This document shows positions 8,863 to 14,328 of a stretch of DNA of 14,328 nucleotides, in pieces. The notes beneath the pieces were generated by a model. The model had not been told where the DNA came from. It saw only the letters and a list, made by a program, of their open reading frames with translations, and did not search any database. Position numbers and translations under genes: made by a program. Source of the stretch: Eudoraea sp. (GTDB lineage: Bacteria; Bacteroidota; Bacteroidia; Flavobacteriales; Flavobacteriaceae); the NCBI GenBank assembly GCA_013042125.1, contig JABDQS010000080.1, positions 1 to 14,328 on the forward strand, in the 5' to 3' direction. The stretch's first letter is position 1. Each line of letters opens with the position of its first letter.

Positions 8863-8868
8863 AAGTTG

Positions 8869-9369
8869 TTAGTTCAATTTTAGGTCTCCTAACATATCAT
8901 CGACCAATTTCAATTGCTTGTCCTTATCGGCAAGTTGATCTTTCAATACTTTTTCAGCGATCTGAACAGAAAGATCTGCCACCTGATTTTTAATATCAGC
9001 TACGGCTGCTTTCTTTTCGCTGTCTATAGTTGCTTTTGCCTGGATGATCATTTTATCACCTTCAACTTTGGCTTGTTCCTTGGCGTCTGCTACCATTTTT
9101 TCCCGTAATTCACGAGCCTCTTTCAACATGGCTTCACGCTCTCCGCGAGCCTCCTGCAAAAGTTTCTCACTATCTGCAGTAACATTCTGCATTTCCTTTT
9201 TGGCGTCCTCTGCAGCTGCCAGGGCATTCTTTATCCCTTCTTCACGATCATCCACCGCATTGAGGATAGGCTTCCATGCGTATTTATAAAGTAGAAGCAG
9301 TAGCAGTACAAATAAAAGGGTTTGCCAAACAAACAGCCCGAACGAAAAATCATTTAATAATTTATCCAT
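8869..9369 (-). CDS. atpF: ATP synthase F0 subunit b
   Basis: A 166-residue subunit b, half of the peripheral stalk: one membrane helix (about residues 9-28, FGLFVWQTLLFVLLLLLLYK) with the following AWKPI, then a long charged amphipathic coiled coil that reaches F1. I place the start at the ATG at 9369 (MDKLLNDFSFG). An upstream in-frame TTG at 9402 would add 11 basic residues but has no ribosome binding site, whereas AAAGG sits 8 nt before the chosen ATG. The gene lies 81 nt after atpE, and a stem-loop fills much of that gap. The stop is 6 nt before atpH. Confidence 0.95.
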   Translation of the reverse strand: MDKLLNDFSFGLFVWQTLLFVLLLLLLYKYAWKPILNAVDDREEGIKNALAAAEDAKKEMQNVTADSEKLLQEARGEREAMLKEARELREKMVADAKEQAKVEGDKMIIQAKATIDSEKKAAVADIKNQVADLSVQIAEKVLKDQLADKDKQLKLVDDMLGDLKLN

Positions 9370-9377
9370 AAATAAAA

Positions 9378-9382
9378 CCTTT
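9378..9382 (-). promoter_or_regulatory. Ribosome binding site deciding the atpF start
   Basis: AAAGG on the minus strand with an 8-nt spacer to the ATG at 9369. Shine-Dalgarno sequences are often weak or absent in Bacteroidota, so this modest match matters mainly because it favours 9369 over the TTG at 9402. Confidence 0.45.
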
Positions 9383-9400
9383 ATGCATTTAATTTTAAAC

Positions 9401-9439
9401 AAAGGAGGGCCATAACCAACCGTTATGGCCGTTTCCTTT
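9401..9439 (-). other. Stem-loop downstream of atpE
   Basis: GGCCATAAC (9408-9416) and GTTATGGCC (9422-9430) form a perfect 9-bp stem with a 5-nt loop. Beyond a small internal loop, AAAGGA (9401-9406) also pairs with TCCTTT (9434-9439). The structure begins 11 nt after the atpE stop. The minus-strand sequence after it (GTTTAAAATTAAATG) is AT-rich but has no real T-run, so strong termination is unlikely. A 3' stabilising or processing hairpin, or a leaky terminator, fits better. Confidence 0.55.
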
Positions 9440-9450
9440 AGTTTTTAGAT

Positions 9451-9642
9451 TTAGACGGCAAAAAGTGCCGCAAAACCAATACCTTCAATAAGCGCCGCCA
9501 CAATTAGCATCGCTGTTTGAATCTTTCCGTAGGCCTCTGGCTGACGGGCAATAGCATCCATAGCAGAACCACCGATTCTACCAATACCAATACCAACACC
9601 AATTACTACCAAACCTGCACCTACCATTACTGGAATTTCCAT
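9451..9642 (-). CDS. atpE: ATP synthase F0 subunit c
   Basis: A 63-residue subunit c with two membrane helices, the unit of the rotating c-ring. Helix 1 has the glycine motif VIGVGIGIGRIGG (GxGxGxG, G15-G21), the loop is the conserved ARQPEA (32-37), and helix 2 carries the ion-binding carboxylate Glu53 in ALIEGIGFA. The residues that mark Na+-binding c subunits are missing: no Gln in helix 1 (Ile20 instead) and Gly, not Ser, after the glutamate. The ring should therefore carry protons. It is shorter than the 79 residues of E. coli but complete. Stem-loops lie on both sides of the gene. Confidence 0.97.
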   Translation of the reverse strand: MEIPVMVGAGLVVIGVGIGIGRIGGSAMDAIARQPEAYGKIQTAMLIVAALIEGIGFAALFAV

Positions 9643-9679
9643 ACTCTATCTAGTTTAAAATTAAAATTCAAAATTCAAC

Positions 9680-9701
9680 CTTTTCCCCTTTGGGGGAAAA
9701 G
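9680..9701 (-). other. Stem-loop between atpB and atpE
   Basis: CTTTTCCCC (9680-9688) and GGGGAAAAG (9693-9701) form a perfect 9-bp stem with a 4-nt loop, 4 nt after the atpB stop. On the minus strand it is followed by an A/T-rich leader with repeated ATTTT units (down to about 9655) that leads to the atpE ATG at 9642. There is no uninterrupted T-run directly after the stem, so it is not a standard terminator. It may mark an mRNA processing or stability boundary, and the leader may favour atpE translation. Confidence 0.5.
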
Positions 9702-9705
9702 ACTA

Positions 9706-10836
9706 TTACAAATGAGCCAATTCTGGCTCCTCCTCATGATGATCGTGTTCTTCAGAGGCAAAGCCAAAATAAAGTGAAGATAACATCGTGAAGATATACG
9801 CCTGTAAAAGGGCTACTAATATTTCTATTAATGTGATGGCAAACGCCAGAAAAAACGATAAGGGACTACCTATCCAACTTTTAAAGATGAACATTAACCC
9901 AATAAGACTCATCAATACAATATGTCCTGCCTGCATATTTGCGTACAAACGAATCAAAAGTGCAAAAGGCTTAATGATAAGTCCCAATAATTCAATAGGG
10001 ACCAGAATAATATAAATAGGTAATTTCCCATACCAGGGCATGGCGTCACCCAAGGGATCTACCAAATGCTTCCAATAGTCCTTTGTTCCGGTGAAATTTG
10101 TGATAAGGAACGTCAACAATGCAAGACCAAAAGTGATCGCAATATTTCCTGTGACATTGATCCCCAAAGGTGTAAGTCCAAACATATTTAGGAACCAGAT
10201 GAAAAAGAAAATAGTTAAGAGAAATGGCATGTATTTTTTATAACGCTTTTCTCCTATAGTTGGCCTGGCAATATCATCCCTGATGTACAATACTATTGGT
10301 TCAAAGAACCTTCCGGCTCCTGTGGGAACTCCATTATTCTTTGCATATGACCGTGCCAGACTGGAAAATAACCAGAGCATTAAAAGTCCGGTGATGATCA
10401 TCATCATAACATTCTTGGTAATGGAAAAGTCGATCGGCCTTGCGTTGGTAGCATGACCTTCTTCGTCATAGGTCATGGTGCCTTCTGCATCTGTCCTATA
10501 GATCTTCCCGTGGTCCAGGGCATAGTAGTTACCCCCTGCCTGGGCCAGCGTTTCACCATGATGAAATTGGGAGGAAGAAAATACCTGAAGCCCATTATCC
10601 CAAAGGATCACAGGTAAAGGGATACCAACGTACACGTGTTCTCCGTTATCTGCTGTATATGAAAAAATGGAAAAATCGTGTGAATCCTTAAGGTGATGAT
10701 CAATATACTCTTTGATCTCTGTTTTGATGTCCTTTTTAGTCCCTTCTGAGGTTTCTTCTTTGGCCTCGGCCGATAGGCTGAATCCCAGGAATATCGAACA
10801 AAACAATAGAACTTTTACTGTAAAAAGGCTTCTCAT
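9706..10836 (-). CDS. atpB: ATP synthase F0 subunit a (with long exported N-terminal region)
   Basis: A 376-residue subunit a, the stator proton channel. The C-terminal two thirds (from about residue 142) hold the membrane helices, with the essential Arg296 in LIRLYANMQAGH and Gln345 in ALLQAYIFTML. His305 and Glu338 stand at the positions of E. coli Glu219 and His245, the swapped pair known from mitochondrial subunit a. Before the first of these helices lie a signal-peptide-like segment (1-25, ending AEA) and about 115 hydrophilic residues, including YIDHHLKDSHDFSIF and a possible beta-rich part. E. coli subunit a lacks this region, while Bacteroidota commonly have it. The C-terminus is rich in His and Glu (EEHDHHEEEPELAH). 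A -7 box upstream suggests that atpB begins its own transcript. Confidence 0.97.
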   Translation of the reverse strand: MRSLFTVKVLLFCSIFLGFSLSAEAKEETSEGTKKDIKTEIKEYIDHHLKDSHDFSIFSYTADNGEHVYVGIPLPVILWDNGLQVFSSSQFHHGETLAQAGGNYYALDHGKIYRTDAEGTMTYDEEGHATNARPIDFSITKNVMMMIITGLLMLWLFSSLARSYAKNNGVPTGAGRFFEPIVLYIRDDIARPTIGEKRYKKYMPFLLTIFFFIWFLNMFGLTPLGINVTGNIAITFGLALLTFLITNFTGTKDYWKHLVDPLGDAMPWYGKLPIYIILVPIELLGLIIKPFALLIRLYANMQAGHIVLMSLIGLMFIFKSWIGSPLSFFLAFAITLIEILVALLQAYIFTMLSSLYFGFASEEHDHHEEEPELAHL

Positions 10837-10870
10837 ATGGCTTTTAAATGCGGGTCTCTAAAAATCGCAG

Positions 10871-10904
10871 CAAATGTAAGGCATTCTTGTAAAAAGAAAA
10901 AAGC
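10871..10904 (-). promoter_or_regulatory. Candidate promoter of the atpB-atpG operon
   Basis: On the minus strand TACATTTG (10878-10871) matches the Bacteroidota -7 box TAnnTTTG exactly. The -33 region is only T-rich (GCTTTTTTC, 10904-10896) and lacks a clear TTG. Transcription would start near 10864 and give a leader of roughly 28 nt to the ATG at 10836. It lies in the only long gap (120 nt) between the small membrane genes and atpB, where an operon promoter would be expected. Confidence 0.55.
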
Positions 10905-10919
10905 ATTTAGAAGTTTATT

Positions 10920-10933
10920 TCAAAGGCCTTTGA
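10920..10933. repeat. 14-bp perfect palindrome upstream of the atpB promoter
   Basis: TCAAAGGCCTTTGA reads the same on both strands. It lies about 16 nt upstream of the T-rich -33 region of the atpB promoter and about 24 nt after the stop of the upstream membrane protein gene. It could be a binding site for a dimeric regulator or a short weak hairpin. A single copy gives no statistical support. Confidence 0.3.
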
Positions 10934-10956
10934 GAGGTATAAAGAGGTCTATAAAT

Positions 10957-11349
10957 TTATTTCAAAGTATTGAGCATTTTGGCTGTATAAATGGTTTCCA
11001 AAATCAAACAAAGAAGGTAAGGAATAAAAAAAGCGGCAAATTCGGATTTAGTGACAATTCCATCTGCCCTGTATCCGGGATAAAAAACGAGAAAGAAGAT
11101 CAAAAATTTCAGCATGCTCCCGCCCATATAAAGAAATCCTATTTGATTTTTTAGTTTGATGCGCAGGGCATACAGGGCCAAGAAAATTGCCAATGCCAAT
11201 ACAAAATTCAACAGATAGGATAAAAGAAGCATATCTGACCATTTGGGAATATTCAGATAAGATTGTGCTTGTAAATGGATCACTAATAGAATTGCCAGTG
11301 ACCCTGAAAGAAATAATACATACGAGGAGAGCAGTTTGGGGAGTGCCAT
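10957..11349 (-). CDS. Four-helix membrane protein preceding atpB (possible AtpI substitute)
   Basis: A 130-residue protein made almost wholly of four hydrophobic segments (about 7-26, 40-62, 70-90 and 102-124), separated by short basic or polar loops. The position just before atpB and the four-helix layout recall AtpI (UncI), which helps assemble the c-ring, but I see no clear sequence match to AtpI. Small membrane proteins of this kind in flavobacterial atp loci have been filed under domains of unknown function (possibly DUF6168; from memory, not checked). Its ATG overlaps the stop of the AtpZ-type gene by one base (TAATG), which implies coupled translation. The role in ATP synthase assembly is an inference from position. 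Confidence 0.75.
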   Translation of the reverse strand: MALPKLLSSYVLFLSGSLAILLVIHLQAQSYLNIPKWSDMLLLSYLLNFVLALAIFLALYALRIKLKNQIGFLYMGGSMLKFLIFFLVFYPGYRADGIVTKSEFAAFFIPYLLCLILETIYTAKMLNTLK

Positions 11350-11579
11350 TAATACTTAACTCTTTTAAGCTGAAGTAAAACAACATAAATGGCGATGGCA
11401 ACCCCTATTATTGTAGCAATAGCAGTAAATATTCGTTTCTCTGTTTGATAATGTTGATCTAACCAGATCCCTCCCTTGGCCGATAAATAAATAATAAAGC
11501 CCATTTCAATTCCAATACCAGATAAAATGGCGATATTCTTTAGCGGATTTCTTCCTTTAGGAGGCTTTTGCTGGTTCAT
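11349..11579 (-). CDS. atpZ: AtpZ/AtpI-family small membrane protein
   Basis: A 76-residue protein with a basic N-terminus (KPPKGRNPLKN) and two membrane helices (about 17-35 and 48-69) joined by a loop with GGIWLDQHYQTEK. The G-rich first helix and the WLD after it fit the AtpZ / ATPase gene 1 family found at the head of many bacterial atp operons, where the protein is linked to F0 assembly or Mg2+/Ca2+ movement with AtpI. The ATG lies 23 nt inside the end of the bactofilin gene, and the stop shares a base with the next start. The family call is good; the exact function is not settled even in better studied bacteria. Confidence 0.8.
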   Translation of the reverse strand: MNQQKPPKGRNPLKNIAILSGIGIEMGFIIYLSAKGGIWLDQHYQTEKRIFTAIATIIGVAIAIYVVLLQLKRVKY

Positions 11580-12030
11580 TTTTATTGCCTGCCACAGAAG
11601 ATTTATACGTTGAGGTTGAAGAAGAAACTGCAGCTCCTCCGCTACTTGCAGATGAAGTACTTAAGGAACCTTTGCCTTTCATATTACAGGAGGCATTAAA
11701 GGTTGCGCCGGGTTCTACTGCCAGTTTGGCAACGGAAACCGTTCCTTCTATCAATGCAGACGACTTTAGAGTTAAAAGCTCAGTTACCATTAATTCTCCG
11801 TTGAAGCTTCCTTCAACATCGGCATTTTGGCATTCTACTTTGCCATGGATATAGCCATCTTTGCCAATAACCACTTTTCCTGAGGTTTTTAGGTTGCCAT
11901 TGAGTTTTCCGTCAATTCTAAAATCTGCTTCAGAAGCAATGTCTCCTTTGATCTTAGTGTTCTTTTCAATTCTGTTGGGTTGTCCTCCAATTTCGGTCAT
12001 AGCTCTGGGTTTTTTGTTATCTGAAAACAT
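11557..12030 (-). CDS. Bactofilin (polymer-forming cytoskeletal protein)
   Basis: A 157-residue bactofilin. The core (about residues 17-115) is a right-handed beta-helix with repeated short strands: NTKIKGDIASEADFRIDGK, LNGNLKTSGKVVIGKDGYI, GKVECQNADVEGSFNGELM and so on, with the family's GxIxG rhythm. A disordered Ser/Thr/Ala-rich tail (about 122-157) follows. Bactofilins self-assemble without nucleotide into filaments at the inner face of the membrane and help set cell shape or place envelope machines. The start is 4 nt after the sprE stop, so the two are surely co-transcribed. The 3' end overlaps the AtpZ-type gene. A structural link to the gliding/T9SS machinery is possible but is only suggested by context. 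Confidence 0.93.
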   Translation of the reverse strand: MFSDNKKPRAMTEIGGQPNRIEKNTKIKGDIASEADFRIDGKLNGNLKTSGKVVIGKDGYIHGKVECQNADVEGSFNGELMVTELLTLKSSALIEGTVSVAKLAVEPGATFNASCNMKGKGSLSTSSASSGGAAVSSSTSTYKSSVAGNKNEPAKAS

Positions 12031-12034
12031 GGAT

Positions 12035-14328
12035 TTAGGGTTTTGGGGTTAAATTCTGTTGTCTGTAGTCTTTTATATTCTTGTGGATCTGTATTGTTTT
12101 ATAGTTGATAGATAAAATTACAAAATTCTCATTAGCGATCCTGTAATCTTTGTTGTTTTTTAGCAGTTCAACATAACCCAGGGCAAAATCTTTGGTCTTA
12201 AATCCGTGGACGACAACAAATTCATCCTCCAAATTGTAGATGTCCTTAGATATCTTATTGCTGTAATTCAGGTCCTTGATTGAAGCCTCCAATCGCTTTT
12301 GCAGTCGCATTGCAGCGGCATCGTTGCTTCTTTTAAAGGGAAAAACCACTTTCCAATTACCCCCGGATGCCTTATCATTTTCTGATGTAAAGCTGTTGGG
12401 TTCTAGTTTGGGTAGTTGTTCTGCAACCATTTGCTGGGCTTTTTTTCCTTCAGGCTGATTTGGATAGTTCAACGCAACATAATTCAGCGCCTCCTTAAAC
12501 TCTTTATACCCCTGTAGTCTGCCAATGGCAGTTGCTTTCAGCATTTCAAATTTTGGCACTACGGGATCTCCCGGGAACATATTTATGCTCTCTTCGGATC
12601 CGGTGATCACCCTAAGGAATTCCTGAGCCTCAAAAAGCTGATACAAACGGGCATAGCGCGCCTCCGGACTATCTTCAGAAGCCTCAAGAACGGCCTGTGG
12701 GTTAAGAAGGATCTCTGCGTAGCGAGAGCTGGGGTGATTCCTGATGATGTTTTCTTTCATGTCCATAGCTAAAGGACTCCCCTCCTCCTCATAGATCTTG
12801 AACAGATTATATTTTGACGGCAGTACCAGCCGCTCTTCAGGAGATGATTCCAGGACCCTTTCCAATTTTGCTGTGGCCAGCATATTTTCCTTGAACTTTT
12901 CTTTGTAAATAAGACCGAGCTGATAATTGGCAAAATTCCGTTCCCGATCCAGACTATCGATAATTGCAACATCCGTAGGTACCTTGTCCAAATAATAATC
13001 GAGTGAATATTTAAGGTCCTCAGGGATCTCTGCCTGATCATCATTCTGAGCGTCTGTCCCAATTGCCGTTACATCAAGGCCCTGAGAAGTGTTCTTCGTA
13101 CTCCAGCGCCAATTATCTTCCAGTATTCTGTTACCCCATTTATTCTTGAAATCGGATTTTCCATACCCAAGACTGGTAATATTGTAGAAATAGAACTTCC
13201 CTTTATTCTCTTTCCCCCCTTTAGACTCCCCAAAGACTGCAAAGCCAGCATTGAGGCGCGACTCTTCTTCGGCCGCCAGTTCATCTGCCTTTGCTTTCAA
13301 CTGATCAATATAGGCCTGGAAATAGACTTTTCGTCCTTCCATAGGCATTTTGTAAACAGTGATCACGCTATCAGCGTACTGAACAGTGCTTTCATAAGTA
13401 ATTACATCTTCCAGATTATCCAGTTTCTTTTTAATGGTACGGTATTTCTTCGTGTTCTCGGGTAGGTTAGGAAGCACACTATCATAATACGCACCGGCTG
13501 TTTTGTATACATTATCATCAAAATAATGTTCAGCCAGATCCTCGTAGTTAAGCGCAAATAATTGAGGGGATTGATTGGCCGCCCTAAGTGATCTATTATA
13601 GTAGGCCAAAGAAAGACTATCCTGTTCCAGTGTATTGTGATATACGGCAATTTGTCTGAATATCTTATCTAAAAAAGGACGATTCTCCCTATTTATCTCC
13701 AGCCAGGTGAGGTATTCCAGAAGTTCTTCCTTATTCTTATCAGTGATCTCGATATTCTGGATTTTTTGTAAATGCGCATTGACCCAATATACCCTGGGTG
13801 TTGACCGCTGCAGATCGATGATCTTATCAAAAGCGAGGTTGGCACTATCCTTAAATCCAAGTTGATTGTACAATTGCCCAATAATAAAATAATAGCGCCC
13901 TTTTTCAGAATTCTTTTTAGTGTATACAGAGGCTATCTTCAATTGCTGTATGGCCGTATCAGGAGCTTTAAGGTTAATATAGGCCTGGGCCATCATGGCC
14001 CTTGCATCGGCATATTCCTGATCTTTCAGGTTTTCATATTTTAACAGTCGTCTTAAGTTTTTTAAAGCCAGTTCCTCATTTTCCAAGCGGATATTGGTCT
14101 TTTCCCTCCAAATGGTTGCTTCGTTCAGCTTGTCACTTTCAGAGTATTTCTGAAGGATATAGTTGAATGCCTCTATGGCCGGGACATATCTTTGATCAAA
14201 ATACCGGGCTTTCCCCAAAAGTAGGAAGGCCTCATCGGTTTGAGGATTGCGTTCCTCATTCCCGATCTCCATACTGTGCTTTTGGATGGCCTTGGTTGCT
14301 TTGTCTTCTGCCCGGATGAAATTTGGAT
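12035..14328 (-). CDS. sprE: SprE/PorW-type TPR lipoprotein of the type IX secretion and gliding system (5' end missing)
   Basis: The frame is open to the right edge, so 763 codons are present and the true start lies outside; the Met at 14272 is internal. The visible protein begins NFIRAEDKATKAIQKHSM and continues ERNPQTDEAFLLLGKARYFD, as I recall for SprE of Flavobacterium and PorW of Porphyromonas. TPR-like helical repeats run from about residue 30 to 290. A central segment KFYFYNITSLGYGKSDFKN with ILEDNWRW is a recognisable mark. More helical repeats and a C-terminal SPOR-like part (VVHGFKTKDFALGYVELL) follow. SprE is a predicted outer-membrane lipoprotein needed for type IX secretion and gliding; roughly 100 N-terminal residues, including the lipid signal, would be missing. 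It leads the bactofilin-AtpZ unit. Confidence 0.88.
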   Translation of the reverse strand, partial: PNFIRAEDKATKAIQKHSMEIGNEERNPQTDEAFLLLGKARYFDQRYVPAIEAFNYILQKYSESDKLNEATIWREKTNIRLENEELALKNLRRLLKYENLKDQEYADARAMMAQAYINLKAPDTAIQQLKIASVYTKKNSEKGRYYFIIGQLYNQLGFKDSANLAFDKIIDLQRSTPRVYWVNAHLQKIQNIEITDKNKEELLEYLTWLEINRENRPFLDKIFRQIAVYHNTLEQDSLSLAYYNRSLRAANQSPQLFALNYEDLAEHYFDDNVYKTAGAYYDSVLPNLPENTKKYRTIKKKLDNLEDVITYESTVQYADSVITVYKMPMEGRKVYFQAYIDQLKAKADELAAEEESRLNAGFAVFGESKGGKENKGKFYFYNITSLGYGKSDFKNKWGNRILEDNWRWSTKNTSQGLDVTAIGTDAQNDDQAEIPEDLKYSLDYYLDKVPTDVAIIDSLDRERNFANYQLGLIYKEKFKENMLATAKLERVLESSPEERLVLPSKYNLFKIYEEEGSPLAMDMKENIIRNHPSSRYAEILLNPQAVLEASEDSPEARYARLYQLFEAQEFLRVITGSEESINMFPGDPVVPKFEMLKATAIGRLQGYKEFKEALNYVALNYPNQPEGKKAQQMVAEQLPKLEPNSFTSENDKASGGNWKVVFPFKRSNDAAAMRLQKRLEASIKDLNYSNKISKDIYNLEDEFVVVHGFKTKDFALGYVELLKNNKDYRIANENFVILSINYKTIQIHKNIKDYRQQNLTPKP

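Noticed and set aside
9370..9402. Longer atpF with a TTG start at 9402
   Set aside because: It has no ribosome binding site, and the extra MFKIKCIKVLF does not belong to subunit b. The ATG at 9369 has AAAGG in position and gives the usual length.
9680..9701. Rho-independent terminator between atpB and atpE
   Set aside because: The hairpin is strong, but no continuous T-run follows on the minus strand, and termination here would cut off five essential genes. Kept as a stem-loop only.
10837..11154. Plus-strand frame of 105 codons covering the gap upstream of atpB
   Set aside because: The product is Lys/Ser-rich and featureless, it overlaps the four-helix protein gene in antisense, and the gap is better explained by the atpB promoter.
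12035..14272. Complete 745-residue protein starting at the Met at 14272
   Set aside because: The frame stays open to 14328 and the upstream codons read NFIRAEDKATKAIQKHS, which belongs to the SprE sequence, so this Met is internal.
1..14328. Mobile element, defence system, CRISPR array or horizontally acquired island
   Set aside because: No transposase, integrase, long terminal repeats or spaced direct repeats are visible, all genes are on one strand in conserved core order, and I see no obvious composition change.

Overview
The window is a stretch of core chromosome from a member of the Bacteroidota, most likely a marine-type Flavobacteriaceae. The evidence is the gene content (a SprE/PorW gliding and type IX secretion protein, a DUF4292 lipoprotein, an ATP synthase cluster without beta and epsilon genes), the long exported N-terminus of ATP synthase subunit a, the alpha-subunit insert typical of the phylum, and promoter-like sequences of the TTTG / TAnnTTTG type. 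The genus cannot be fixed from this sequence. All seventeen genes lie on the minus strand, so transcription runs from the right edge to the left edge. No stretch above 300 bases lacks a gene. I see no tRNA, rRNA, CRISPR, insertion sequence or other mobile element.

Right part (14328 to about 10957): the 3' portion of sprE, cut by the window edge, is followed after 4 nt by a bactofilin gene. The bactofilin gene overlaps an AtpZ-type small membrane protein gene, which in turn overlaps by one base the gene for a four-helix membrane protein. These four genes look like one translationally coupled unit that leads into the ATP synthase genes.

Middle (10956 to 5746): a 120-nt gap carries a good -7 box (TACATTTG), followed by atpB, atpE, atpF, atpH, atpA and atpG (subunits a, c, b, delta, alpha, gamma). 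A strong intrinsic terminator follows atpG, so the operon ends without atpD and atpC, which must lie elsewhere. Stem-loops sit on both sides of atpE and between atpH and atpA. They may set the relative amounts of the subunits, because the c-ring needs many copies of AtpE.

Left part (5725 to 1): a new unit begins with a candidate promoter and encodes a lipoprotein of unknown function, a polysaccharide flippase (TTG start, with its own candidate promoter), dUTPase, an exported TPR protein, a DUF4292 lipoprotein, an EnvC-like amidase activator with a degenerate LytM domain, and the start of an aldo/keto reductase. Most of these act in the cell envelope: surface polysaccharide export, outer-membrane lipoproteins and control of peptidoglycan hydrolysis.

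This is mainly conserved housekeeping sequence, not an accessory island, and I found no clearly new system. The points most worth a second look are the hairpins framing atpE, the physical link between a gliding/T9SS gene and the ATP synthase genes, and the possible LolB-like role of the DUF4292 lipoprotein.
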